This document shows positions 25,193 through 33,140 of a stretch of 40,464 bases of DNA, one piece after another (position 1 is the first letter of the stretch; each line of letters begins with the position of its first letter). The stretch comes from Clostridium sp. DSM 17811. GTDB taxonomy: Bacteria; Bacillota; Clostridia; Clostridiales; Clostridiaceae. Both the position numbers and the translations under genes were made by a program. The notes below the pieces were generated by a model. It had not been told where the DNA came from. It made no database searches and was given only the letters and a program-made list of their open reading frames with translations. The stretch lies in contig NZ_JAHLDU010000028.1 in NCBI RefSeq assembly GCF_018861905.1, forward strand, positions 1-40,464. Reading direction: 5' to 3'.

Positions 25193-26140
25193 TTACTTTA
25201 TATTATTCGTTTTTAATAGATAAATAATAAAGTTTGTTTTTTCATCACTACTTAGGTTTGAAAGCAAACTTTCTATTTCTCTTTTGTTAATTGCATACTC
25301 ATGAATAATCTCACTAAATGAATATGTTTTATTTTGCTTTTCATTGCATTTTTCTTTAATACTTGAACCCTTAATAGTATTAGGCTCTTTAACAATTATA
25401 TTAGCCTCTCCCTTTGGTGCTATTAAGCGAATTTCGTCCTTTACTACCTCGCTTGCTACATTTATAGTGTTACATGCTAGCCACTTTTCCACAACCTTAT
25501 CTGATTTTATTCCGAGGCGTTCCTTACATTTCTCATCAACAAGTTCATTAAACAAATCTCCAGTATGACTATCTACTTTAACAAATATAACCTCGAGTCC
25601 ACTCTTCATAATTTCTTGCATTTCCCTATAATACTGCTTTGATGATTCCTCTTTTCTATCCCAGAACCCCGTAGCATGATAACAAATCCCTATATAATCA
25701 TGAAATATTACTACTTTCTTTTCTCCCATGCTTTGTGCATACTGACATCCTTTTACTGCACCTTCTAGTTCCCCTGCAATTTGTCTTATATTTTTAGTAG
25801 AATCACTATTCCCTTTGCCACTCTCTATATGAAGAACTACATCATCCCGAACTGCTACCATTCCATAAGAATACTCCATAGTTTGTGAATTATAACTTCC
25901 ATCCACATAAATATGAAGGATATCTTTTGGATAATTATTATCTATTTTATCTAAAATAATAGGATCACCATTTAAAAACTTTTCAGCTTCATTTTTATCC
26001 TCAAAGCTCTTATATTTAGCACCTTTTACTCCTTTTACATATTTTAAGCACTCTGCCCAAGTACCAACTATTATATTTTCCATTTTTTCATTAGTATTAG
26101 AATTAAATCCTTCCTTTATAGCATAAACTTTTTTACCCAT
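25193..26140 (-). CDS. RNase H with N-terminal hybrid-binding domain and a C-terminal extension
   Basis: 315 residues. Residues 3-57 (KKVYAIKEGFN...VKGVKGAKYKSFEDKNEAEK) form the viroplasmin-type RNA-DNA hybrid-binding domain found in RNase H1. Residues 75-210 are the RNase H fold with the four acidic metal ligands in place: D80 (HIYVDGSYN), E124 (AGELEGAVK), D148 (IFHDYIGI) and D202 (LVDEKCKE). It removes RNA from RNA-DNA hybrids. The last 95 residues are an extra, low-complexity linker plus a helical end (YSFSEIIHEYAINKREIESL) that I do not recognise. Good SD (AAAGGAGAAC). Confidence 0.92.
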   Translation of the reverse strand: MGKKVYAIKEGFNSNTNEKMENIIVGTWAECLKYVKGVKGAKYKSFEDKNEAEKFLNGDPIILDKIDNNYPKDILHIYVDGSYNSQTMEYSYGMVAVRDDVVLHIESGKGNSDSTKNIRQIAGELEGAVKGCQYAQSMGEKKVVIFHDYIGICYHATGFWDRKEESSKQYYREMQEIMKSGLEVIFVKVDSHTGDLFNELVDEKCKERLGIKSDKVVEKWLACNTINVASEVVKDEIRLIAPKGEANIIVKEPNTIKGSSIKEKCNEKQNKTYSFSEIIHEYAINKREIESLLSNLSSDEKTNFIIYLLKTNNIK

Positions 26141-26432
26141 TCTTTATGTTCTCCTTTTTTAAAGCTATTCTATAATTTAAACCTCTAAGTATTATGTAAT
26201 ACCCCTCTAATTCTATCATAAATAAAGTATACAATAAATAATAAGATTAATAATTCATTTTTTACAATATTTACATTTCCATAATCTATTAGGTTCGATG
26301 GACAAGGCCTCAGAATAATATTATAATAACCCTTACAAGTCTAGATTGTAAAAGTTTAGTTTCACATATTATGTTTATTTTGCAAATTAAAATATAAGAT
26401 ATATTAGTATAAAAATAATTCTGCTTTATTAG
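26141..26432. other. Intergenic region between the divergent RNase H and ftsH genes
   Basis: AT-rich, with a slightly less AT-rich stretch at 26291-26345 (GGTTCGATGGACAAGGCCTC). Weak promoter-like matches face both ways (TTGCAA near 26378 for ftsH). No gene, known riboswitch or repeat-element copy is seen. Confidence 0.35.
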
Positions 26433-26493
26433 AAAGGATGGTGAATGAAGCGGATTCTACGGCTACTCTAAAGTAAAGTAGAACTCTTGCTTC
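26433..26493 (+). promoter_or_regulatory. Possible leader peptide and hairpin in the ftsH 5' region
   Basis: AAAGGA (26433-26438) is the only good ribosome site before ftsH, but it lies 61 bases from the ftsH ATG. It is ideally placed (6 bases) for an 8-codon frame, ATG 26445 to TAA 26471, encoding MKRILRLL. An alternative is a 12-codon frame from 26438 to 26476. A hairpin pairs GAAGC (26447-26451) with GCTTC (26489-26493) and TTCTAC (26455-26460) with GTAGAA (26478-26483), ending 6 bases before the ftsH ATG. This fits translation attenuation or a hairpin that bridges site and start. Confidence 0.4.
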
Positions 26494-26499
26494 GATTTT

Positions 26500-28278
26500 A
26501 TGAATAAAATTAAAAATAAGTATATTTTGCTTCCTATTATTACTGCAGTTTTATCATTAGTACTCCTCGTTTTTGTAAGTAGTACCTTTAAAGTATCTTC
26601 AACTAAACTATATACTAATTTTCTTAAAGATGTTTCGCTAAATACTATTTCCACAGTATACGTAACAACCTCTCCTAAAATTCAAGTTAAACTTAAAGAT
26701 GGAACTATTTACGAAACTGACAATCCAAGAACTAACAATTTCAAAGAAGGTTTATTAAAGGATGGTATAAATGTTTCTGAGCAAGCTTTAACTAGTCCAT
26801 TAGAAGTTGCATCCATATCTGGTTTTGTAATTTCTCTTATAGTACTTGGATTTATGTGCTTTAAACCTGCAAGGAGAAAAACAAAAGGCATGTTCTCAGC
26901 TAGCAACCTTGACGTTACAGCCGTTTCGGATATAGGCTTTAACTTTGAAAATGTAGCCGGTAATGAAGAAGCTAAAGATAGTGTACAAGACGTAGTTGAT
27001 TTCCTTAAAAACCCCGAAAAATATTCTGCTTATGGAGCTAGAATGCCAAGAGGTGTAATTTTATATGGAGATCCAGGAACAGGTAAAACCCTTCTTGCAA
27101 AAGCGGTAGCTGGAGAGGCAAATGTACCTTTCTACGCAGTTTCTGGTTCTGATTTTGTTCAGATATATGTAGGGGTTGGTGCTGGAAGAATCAGAAGCTT
27201 ATTTAAGAAAGCAAGAAGTCATGGAAGAGCAGTTATCTTTATTGATGAGATTGATGCTATTGGCAAAAAAAGAGATAATGGAACTGGTGGTGGTTCTGAT
27301 GAGAAAGATCAGACACTTAATGCTCTACTAACTGAGATGTCTGGCTTTAATGAGTCAGAGGGCATAATTATAATTGCAGCAACTAACAGGCTTGATATGC
27401 TTGACGAAGCACTACTTCGTCCTGGTCGTTTTGATAGACATATTGAAGTAACTCTTCCTGATGTATCTGCAAGAGAAAAGATTTTAAAACTTCATCTAAA
27501 AAACAAACCTATTAAGGATATAGACTACAGCGAATGGGCACATAAAACTTCATACTTTTCAGGTGCAAAGCTAGAAAATTTAGCTAATGAAGCAGCCATC
27601 ATTGCTTGTAAAGACAATTCTACATTCATTGAAAATGAACATTTAGATAAAGCTTATTCGATAATGCTAGCAGGTTATGAAAAAGTTGATAGAGATTATA
27701 TTAAAGAGGATGATAGAAAAATAACTGCATTCCATGAAGCTGGACATGCTTTAATTTCACTTAAGATGTTACCAAAAGACAAGGTATCTAAAGTAACTAT
27801 AATTCCAACTACCAAAGGTGCTGGCGGTTATACTTTAAGTATCCCCGAAGATAAACTATATCAAAACAAAGATTATATAAAGAAAAAAATAATGGTACTA
27901 CTCGGTGGCAGGGCTGCTGAAGAGATTATTTTTGGTAGGGACCATGTAACCACTGGTGCATATAGCGATTTGCAAAGAAGTACTCAGCTTATAACAAACA
28001 TGATAACAGAATACGGAATGGGTGAATCCTTAGGTCTACTTACTATGGCTAAATTAAAAGAATCAGGTTTCACAAATCAAGAACAAGTATTCTCGGAATG
28101 TAAAAATTTAATTTCGCAGTTATATGATGAAGTTATAAACATACTAACAACTGAAAAAGAATCTCTAAAAAGTATCACTAGTTTATTAATTAAAAAAGAA
28201 ACTATAGATCATGAAGATTTAATAAGTATTATAAATAAAGATGCGATCTATGATTGTCTCCTGCATAGCACCAAATAA
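26500..28278 (+). CDS. ftsH: ATP-dependent zinc metalloprotease FtsH, 3' end supplied by a repeat element
   Basis: 592 residues, a membrane-anchored AAA+ protease that degrades misfolded membrane and regulatory proteins. TM1 is residues 8-28 and TM2 about 101-121, with a short outer domain between. Motifs: Walker A GDPGTGKT (190-197), pore YVGVGAGR, Walker B AVIFIDE (244-250), second region of homology AATNRLDMLDEALLRPGRFD, zinc site HEAGH (412-416) and the third ligand in TTGAYSDLQRS. The last nine residues and the TAA stop come from repeat element copy 3. The start has no near ribosome site; see 26433-26493. Shorter than many FtsH proteins (about 600-660), so it may be a second paralogue. 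Confidence 0.95.
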   Translation: MNKIKNKYILLPIITAVLSLVLLVFVSSTFKVSSTKLYTNFLKDVSLNTISTVYVTTSPKIQVKLKDGTIYETDNPRTNNFKEGLLKDGINVSEQALTSPLEVASISGFVISLIVLGFMCFKPARRKTKGMFSASNLDVTAVSDIGFNFENVAGNEEAKDSVQDVVDFLKNPEKYSAYGARMPRGVILYGDPGTGKTLLAKAVAGEANVPFYAVSGSDFVQIYVGVGAGRIRSLFKKARSHGRAVIFIDEIDAIGKKRDNGTGGGSDEKDQTLNALLTEMSGFNESEGIIIIAATNRLDMLDEALLRPGRFDRHIEVTLPDVSAREKILKLHLKNKPIKDIDYSEWAHKTSYFSGAKLENLANEAAIIACKDNSTFIENEHLDKAYSIMLAGYEKVDRDYIKEDDRKITAFHEAGHALISLKMLPKDKVSKVTIIPTTKGAGGYTLSIPEDKLYQNKDYIKKKIMVLLGGRAAEEIIFGRDHVTTGAYSDLQRSTQLITNMITEYGMGESLGLLTMAKLKESGFTNQEQVFSECKNLISQLYDEVINILTTEKESLKSITSLLIKKETIDHEDLISIINKDAIYDCLLHSTK

Positions 28279-28486
28279 GAGGTTGAAACGTGAAATTCCA
28301 TTAAGAAATTCTAATCTTTTGCAAATAGAAAATCCTCTAGCGCTCACATTCGGCGTGCAACGCCGGTTCGCTAGCCTTCCTTCCAGTCAGGCTCACGAGA
28401 ATTTTATATTTACAAAAGAAGAATTTTAAATGGAATTTCAATGTTTCTGCCCTTCTTATTTGGTATCACTTCCGGAGAAATTCATA
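28249..28486 (-). repeat. Structured repeat element, full copy 3, in reverse orientation over the ftsH end
   Basis: 238 bp. In the orientation of copies 1 and 2 it runs on the minus strand. The inner stem is 28317-28337 with 28397-28417 (18 of 21 pairs). Core motifs are conserved (CTAGCGAACCGGC, GCCGAATGTGAGC), with a longer hairpin CGGCGT-TGC-ACGCCG. The tip hairpin has AGCCT/AGGCT where copy 2 has AGACT/AGTCT. The arm next to ftsH contains the last codons of that gene, and similarity to the flanks of copies 1 and 2 extends back to about 28231. An open frame (28241-28429) across it is not considered a gene. Confidence 0.85.
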
Positions 28487-28531
28487 TTATATCACATTTA
28501 CACTAAGATATAATTGCACAAAATGTTATTT

Positions 28532-28590
28532 AAGGCACATTCAAGTGTATAAGGAGCAAAACATGCTTCTTATTAATTTGAATGTGCCTT
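28532..28590. terminator. Bidirectional terminator between ftsH and the rhomboid gene
   Basis: Long hairpin: AAGGCACATTCAA (28532-28544) pairs perfectly with TTGAATGTGCCTT (28578-28590). An inner ATAAGGAGC/GCTTCTTAT arm (one mismatch) extends it. TTTTAA follows on the plus strand, and AAATAA on the minus side is T-rich when read there. Confidence 0.8.
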
Positions 28591-28602
28591 TTAACTGTTG
28601 TG

Positions 28603-29604
28603 TTACTCTTTAGTTTTATAATTTACAAGAAATGCTACAAGCATTCCTCCAATAAGTCCACCTACATGAGCAAAATTATCAATACCCGGCATCGTAGCTC
28701 CTATAAATATATTTATAAATATAACGGATAAAATATTTTTTATAAAAGCACTTCCAGTCTTTTCTTTAGATGTAATTGCAAATATAAGCACTGCTCCGAG
28801 TAATCCAAAGATTGCACCGGAGGCACCAATTGAAACACTTGTTGAAAATATATAACTGAATATAGATGCGCATATTCCAGAAATAAAATAAATAGCAAGA
28901 TATTTTATTTTTCCGTAAACACTCTCAACCATAGGACCTATAGCATAAAGTGAATACATATTAACCGCTACATGTACAATCCCACCATGCAAAAACATAC
29001 AAGTAACAAGCCTATAATACTGACCTTGATTTATTAAATCATTAACCTTTGCACCAAGTAAAACTAGAACATTAGTATCACTATTTAATATGCTACCATT
29101 TGCCATATAACTCAGGTATGCAGTAATACCATACATTATAACGTTTATAGCTATAATTATTATGGTTATCCACGGTTTGTCTTGTAAATTTATTTTCTCT
29201 GCCCTACTGCGTAAATTGTTATTATTCATAATTGAAACTAAGTCATTCACTACCTCTAACTTTACATTTTGAGAATAATTCACTTTTTTTTCTGATACAT
29301 TAACCTTTATTAATGGTTTTTGTAATAAATTATTTATTTCGAGGATTTTACCAGATTCATCGCTACTTAATTCACCCTCAGATAACAGTATATATATATT
29401 GTTCTTATCTGCTGGAATATCATATTGTGTTAATTGATTTAAACTTCTAGGAGTCGTAAATATTATTCGGTAATCAAAACCGCTTATATTCTTGCTCACC
29501 GTCCATAGCTTTGAATTATTATTTTTACTTGTTATATCTTCTAATAAATATCCATGCTGCGTTGTCATACCATTTATAATGATCTTTATATTTTTTTCTA
29601 ACAT
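28603..29604 (-). CDS. Rhomboid-family intramembrane serine protease
   Basis: 333 residues. The C-terminal half (about 145-330) has six or seven membrane helices with the rhomboid catalytic serine in GASGAIFGLLGAVL and the catalytic histidine in FAHVGGLIGGMLV. HGGIVHVAVNMYSLYAIGP is the conserved loop/helix with the stabilising His and Asn. The N-terminal 145 residues are a soluble domain of alternating strands (IIFTTPRSLNQLTQYDIPAD, NIYILLSEGELSSD), as in other clostridial rhomboids. Substrates unknown. SD TTAGGAGAAT. It lies 27 bp after the HD-GYP gene. Confidence 0.93.
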   Translation of the reverse strand: MLEKNIKIIINGMTTQHGYLLEDITSKNNNSKLWTVSKNISGFDYRIIFTTPRSLNQLTQYDIPADKNNIYILLSEGELSSDESGKILEINNLLQKPLIKVNVSEKKVNYSQNVKLEVVNDLVSIMNNNNLRSRAEKINLQDKPWITIIIIAINVIMYGITAYLSYMANGSILNSDTNVLVLLGAKVNDLINQGQYYRLVTCMFLHGGIVHVAVNMYSLYAIGPMVESVYGKIKYLAIYFISGICASIFSYIFSTSVSIGASGAIFGLLGAVLIFAITSKEKTGSAFIKNILSVIFINIFIGATMPGIDNFAHVGGLIGGMLVAFLVNYKTKE

Positions 29605-29631
29605 ATTATTCTCCTAATCAAATAGATATTT

Positions 29632-30690
29632 TTACATTATTGATTCCACAATAACATTATGATGCTTAAGCAAATCTATTTCATAAAATTTAATAGGTAG
29701 CCGTGTTTCACTCTCATATAGTACCCTTAATATAGGCCTATCAGGGAAATTTTTATTTTGCTTAATTACATATCCTTCAACACCATTTGATAACTTTAAA
29801 CAAACTCCTAATGGAAACACTGAAAAAGTTTTTTTGAAATCTTTTACTACTTCCTCATCAAATGCATTTCCAGCGCCTGCGAGTATTAGCTCATAAGCAT
29901 CACTAGGGTTAAATTTTTTTCTATAACATCTATCATTACTTACAGAATCATAAACGTCACAAATACCAATTATCTTTGCAAATTTAGAAATTTGATTTTT
30001 AGTAAGTCCATAAGGATATCCCTTGCCATCAACTCTCTCGTGGTGGTGTTCCACTGCTTTTAAAACCCTATTTGTCATACTAAAATTTTGCATCAAAATT
30101 TCTTTCCCATATATAGGATGGTTTTTTATTTCTTCAAACTCTTCCTTTGTTAGTTTACCAGGTTTCGTTATAATATTTTTGTTTATTTTAGTCTTACCAA
30201 TATCATGAAGAATTGCACCAATGCTTAATTCTTTCAATTCACCTTGTGAAAGCTTCATTGTAATACCAAGAAAAATTGCCATAATTCCAGTATCTATAGA
30301 GTGAAGATAGGTATAGTTATCAAATGTTTGAATATCGTACAAACCTTTATTAACATCACCCATCTCAATAATATAATTAACTAAGTCTTCCACAACCGAT
30401 AAGGAATTTTTAGTTCCTACTGCATCCCCTTCAGTTACATTTTTCATTATGGTAGACATATTTTTCATAGTTAATTCCTTTAACCTGCATAACCTCTCAT
30501 CTTCTACAGGTACATCATCTAGCCTTGAATCTTCTACATAAATATAAAAAACGCCTAATTTTTTAAGTTTAACAATATATCTTTTTGTCAATTTAACTCC
30601 AGATCTTAAAAGTATACTTCCATCATTAGTTACTATGTTTTTACCTAATATTTCGTTTACCTTTACCCTACTAATAAACTCAAGTCTCAT
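29632..30690 (-). CDS. HD-GYP domain protein, probable cyclic-di-GMP phosphodiesterase
   Basis: 352 residues from the ATG at 30690 (AGAGGTGA site). An in-frame start at 30717 lies inside a stable hairpin and has no site. An N-terminal domain of about 100 residues precedes the HD-GYP domain. Signatures: ILHDIGKTKINKN (HD), HPIYGKEIL and HHERVDGKGYPYGL (GYP), then AKIIGICDVYDSVSNDRCYR. The family hydrolyses c-di-GMP with a two-iron or similar metal site. All key metal residues are present by eye. No receiver or GGDEF domain. Two hairpins with interchangeable arms lie upstream. Confidence 0.92.
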   Translation of the reverse strand: MRLEFISRVKVNEILGKNIVTNDGSILLRSGVKLTKRYIVKLKKLGVFYIYVEDSRLDDVPVEDERLCRLKELTMKNMSTIMKNVTEGDAVGTKNSLSVVEDLVNYIIEMGDVNKGLYDIQTFDNYTYLHSIDTGIMAIFLGITMKLSQGELKELSIGAILHDIGKTKINKNIITKPGKLTKEEFEEIKNHPIYGKEILMQNFSMTNRVLKAVEHHHERVDGKGYPYGLTKNQISKFAKIIGICDVYDSVSNDRCYRKKFNPSDAYELILAGAGNAFDEEVVKDFKKTFSVFPLGVCLKLSNGVEGYVIKQNKNFPDRPILRVLYESETRLPIKFYEIDLLKHHNVIVESIM

Positions 30691-30713
30691 GGTCACCTCT
30701 AATTGTTTTTTAG

Positions 30714-30813
30714 TCATCGCTTGTGGAAATACATATCCACAAGCGATGATTAAACTTCCAGCTTAAGTATCTAAGTTATTTTGGAGAGTCATCGAAAAGT
30801 TAGCGATGACTCT
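30714..30813 (-). promoter_or_regulatory. Two perfect hairpins with interchangeable arms before the HD-GYP gene
   Basis: Hairpin A is 30714-30727 with 30736-30749 (14 bp, 8-base loop). Hairpin B is AGAGTCATCG (30785-30794) with CGATGACTCT (30804-30813). GTCATCGC (30713-30720) can also pair with GCGATGAC (30803-30810), and TCATCG of B with CGATGA of A, so the two folds exclude each other. No T run follows either on the minus strand, so neither is an ordinary terminator. Confidence 0.55.
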
Positions 30814-31210
30814 ATTTGTATTCTTCTTCTTTTCCTTTGATCCTTATAAAAACTTCTCTAAGTTCTTGCTTTATTAGCTCACATATTTCAATTAATGATT
30901 CGCGAACCACCATATGCTCATCAGAATATTTGAACTTAACTAGCCATGTTGGGTTATACTCATCATCTATAGGCTCAATAATATATCCTTTAGATCTAAA
31001 TACATCTTCGTTAAAGCAATCATAAATTGCTGAAAATTGCCATTCCTCCACATCATCATGCGTATCAAAAGTTAAATTAATTAAATCTCCGCAGTAATTT
31101 AATTTTGTTACAAACTCTGCGCCCTGCGATGTTTCATAACTTCCAATCTCACGAACAAATTGATTAGTTTCTTTATCTACTTCCATTAATACCAATGAAG
31201 AAAATTGCAT
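30812..31210 (-). CDS. Small conserved clostridial protein (possibly DUF6762)
   Basis: 132 residues from the ATG at 31210, which has GAGAGGGTGG upstream; the frame extends to GTG 31219 inside that site. Acidic, soluble, with FSSLVLMEVDKETNQFVREI and LTFDTHDDVEEWQFSAIYDC, and the end IRIKGKEEEY. I recall similar small proteins beside fur and pepD-like genes in clostridia, perhaps the family DUF6762, but that name is from memory. No known catalytic motif. It follows the fur gene by 15 bp. Function unknown. Confidence 0.8.
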   Translation of the reverse strand: MQFSSLVLMEVDKETNQFVREIGSYETSQGAEFVTKLNYCGDLINLTFDTHDDVEEWQFSAIYDCFNEDVFRSKGYIIEPIDDEYNPTWLVKFKYSDEHMVVRESLIEICELIKQELREVFIRIKGKEEEYK

Positions 31211-31225
31211 AAAACCCACCCTCTC

Positions 31226-31633
31226 TTATTTTTTGCAGTCCTTACAAATACCTTTTAAATAAACATGACTTTCTGTAAGTGTTATTCCTGTCTTAGCCTT
31301 TATTTGCTCTTCTATTTGAGGTATAGGGCAATCTATAACCATTTTTTTATGACATAAATCACATTCAATTATATGTTTGTGTGAATTATTATTTATAATA
31401 TAGTTATACATATTGTTTCCCAAATCAAATTTATTAACAATTTTTTTACTCTCTAGCAAATCTAAGGTTCTATAAACCGTTGATAAATCTATTTTAATGT
31501 CTTCTTTTTTAAGTAAATCATATATAAGATTTGCGTTTATTGCATCTGAGCTTTCGAGTATAATTTCAAGTATACTTTTTCTTGCTTTAGTAACCCTAAT
31601 ATTATTATCTTTTAAATATGAAATTCCATTCAT
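31226..31633 (-). CDS. Fur-family transcriptional regulator
   Basis: 135 residues: N-terminal winged helix with DLSTVYRTLDLLESKKIVNK, hinge, then the dimer/metal domain HKHIIECDLCHKKMVIDCPI and a second CxxC at the end (GICKDCKK). The two CxxC pairs make the structural zinc site of Fur/Zur/PerR proteins. The regulatory ligands (HKH and E, H in LTESHVYLKG) are present, so it is a complete sensor, with the metal (iron, zinc, or peroxide sensing) undecided. SD AAGGTGATG. It sits in the mntP-pepD operon, so a manganese/zinc-linked role is reasonable but not shown. Confidence 0.9.
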   Translation of the reverse strand: MNGISYLKDNNIRVTKARKSILEIILESSDAINANLIYDLLKKEDIKIDLSTVYRTLDLLESKKIVNKFDLGNNMYNYIINNNSHKHIIECDLCHKKMVIDCPIPQIEEQIKAKTGITLTESHVYLKGICKDCKK

Positions 31634-31651
31634 CTACATCACCTTACTACA

Positions 31652-33112
31652 TTATTTTATTTCTTTTAATACTGCTAATAAGTAATTCCACATTCTATCT
31701 GTTGATGAGATACTTAGATGTTCTTTTGATGTGTGCACATCATACATATTAGGTCCAAAAGATATTTGATCAATATTACCCTCAAACTTTTTACTAAATA
31801 ACCCACACTCAAGTCCTGCATGTATAGCTGCTATTTCAGGTTTCTTGCCAAATAAATCCTTATAAACATTTTCAAATACTGTTTTTATTTTGGAGTTAGC
31901 ATCATATTGCCACTCTGGATAATCAGATTCAAATTCAATAGTTGCTCCCACCATTTCTGCAAGCACTATAGTTTCATCACATATTAATTTCTTTAAAGAT
32001 GCAACCGAGCTCCTTATTGCAGAGTCAAATACTAAATAATCATCCTCCGTTGTAAGAACGCCTATATTTGTTGAACTTTGTACTAACCCTTTTATATCGA
32101 GGCTCATGCTTTTAACTCCATTTGGAATTAAGAAAAGTACTTGAAGTGCTTTTGTAGCAGTCTCCTCTGAAAATATTTTACGTGAATTATCTTCTAATAT
32201 TTCAATAGATAAATTAACATCTGGATCAACAGTATTTAATTCATTTTTAAATATAGAATTCCACAAAGCTAATTTCTGATTAACTATTACTTTATCATCT
32301 TCTCTAAATAATATAACAGCATCAGCACTTCTTGGAATTGCGTTATTTTTAGCTCCTCCACTTATAGAATTTATTTTGAAATCTATAGCTGATTTTAAAT
32401 CCATTAAAAAACGTCCCATGATTTTGTTAGCGTTACCTCTTTCTTTATCTATTTCCATTCCAGAGTGACCGCCTTTTAAATCCCTTAATTTTATAAGACA
32501 ATTTACAAAGCTTTTATCTGACTCTTCCCAAATTATAGGAAGTTTTATTTTTTCCCTTACTCCACCGGCGCAACTTACTAAAAGTTTTCCTTCTTCTTCT
32601 GAATCTATATTAATTAATACTCTTCCCTCTAAGTCCTTAGGGTCTAGCGCCTCGGCTCCAACCATGCCTACCTCTTCACCAGTAGTTACTAATAACTCAA
32701 TTGGTGGATGAGGAATATCTGTAGAATCTAGAACTGCAAGACTCATTGCTACTGCAATACCATCGTCAGCTCCAAGTGTAGTACCATTAGCATGTAAAAA
32801 GTCACCCTCCACAATAAATTCAATAGGATCCTTTAAGAAATCATGTTTTGAATGAAGTTCTTTTTCACAGACCATATCCATATGCCCTTGAATTATTATC
32901 TTTGGCGCATTTTCATATCCTGGCGTTCCTGGTTTCTTAATAATTATATTTAATGAAGCATCCTGAGTAACTTTCAAATTATGTTCTTTTGCAAAGTTTA
33001 CCAAAAAGTCACTTACTCCCTTTTCGTTACCAGAACCTCTTGGAACCTGGTTCATCTCTTTAAAATATTTAAATGCTTTAAATGAATTTAACTCTTTTAA
33101 TTTTTCTAACAT
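31652..33112 (-). CDS. pepD: Aminoacyl-histidine dipeptidase (M20 peptidase)
   Basis: 486 residues from the ATG at 33112 (AGAAAGGATG site); the ATG at 33121 lies in the site itself. M20 metallopeptidase of the PepD family, cutting dipeptides such as Xaa-His. Metal and catalytic motifs: IIQGHMDMVCEKE, TLGADDGIAVA, VTTGEEVGMVGA and IHAGLECGLF, with the lid domain between. Cytoplasmic. It lies between mntP (28 bp upstream) and fur (18 bp downstream), a likely operon, perhaps because the enzyme needs Mn or Zn. Confidence 0.94.
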   Translation of the reverse strand: MLEKLKELNSFKAFKYFKEMNQVPRGSGNEKGVSDFLVNFAKEHNLKVTQDASLNIIIKKPGTPGYENAPKIIIQGHMDMVCEKELHSKHDFLKDPIEFIVEGDFLHANGTTLGADDGIAVAMSLAVLDSTDIPHPPIELLVTTGEEVGMVGAEALDPKDLEGRVLINIDSEEEGKLLVSCAGGVREKIKLPIIWEESDKSFVNCLIKLRDLKGGHSGMEIDKERGNANKIMGRFLMDLKSAIDFKINSISGGAKNNAIPRSADAVILFREDDKVIVNQKLALWNSIFKNELNTVDPDVNLSIEILEDNSRKIFSEETATKALQVLFLIPNGVKSMSLDIKGLVQSSTNIGVLTTEDDYLVFDSAIRSSVASLKKLICDETIVLAEMVGATIEFESDYPEWQYDANSKIKTVFENVYKDLFGKKPEIAAIHAGLECGLFSKKFEGNIDQISFGPNMYDVHTSKEHLSISSTDRMWNYLLAVLKEIK

Positions 33113-33140
33113 ATTTATCATCCTTTCTTGTGAAATGTCA

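Noticed and set aside
28241-28429. 62-codon frame across repeat copy 3
   Set aside because: Made from the element; the same frame is broken in copy 2 and both single arms, and no ribosome site is present.
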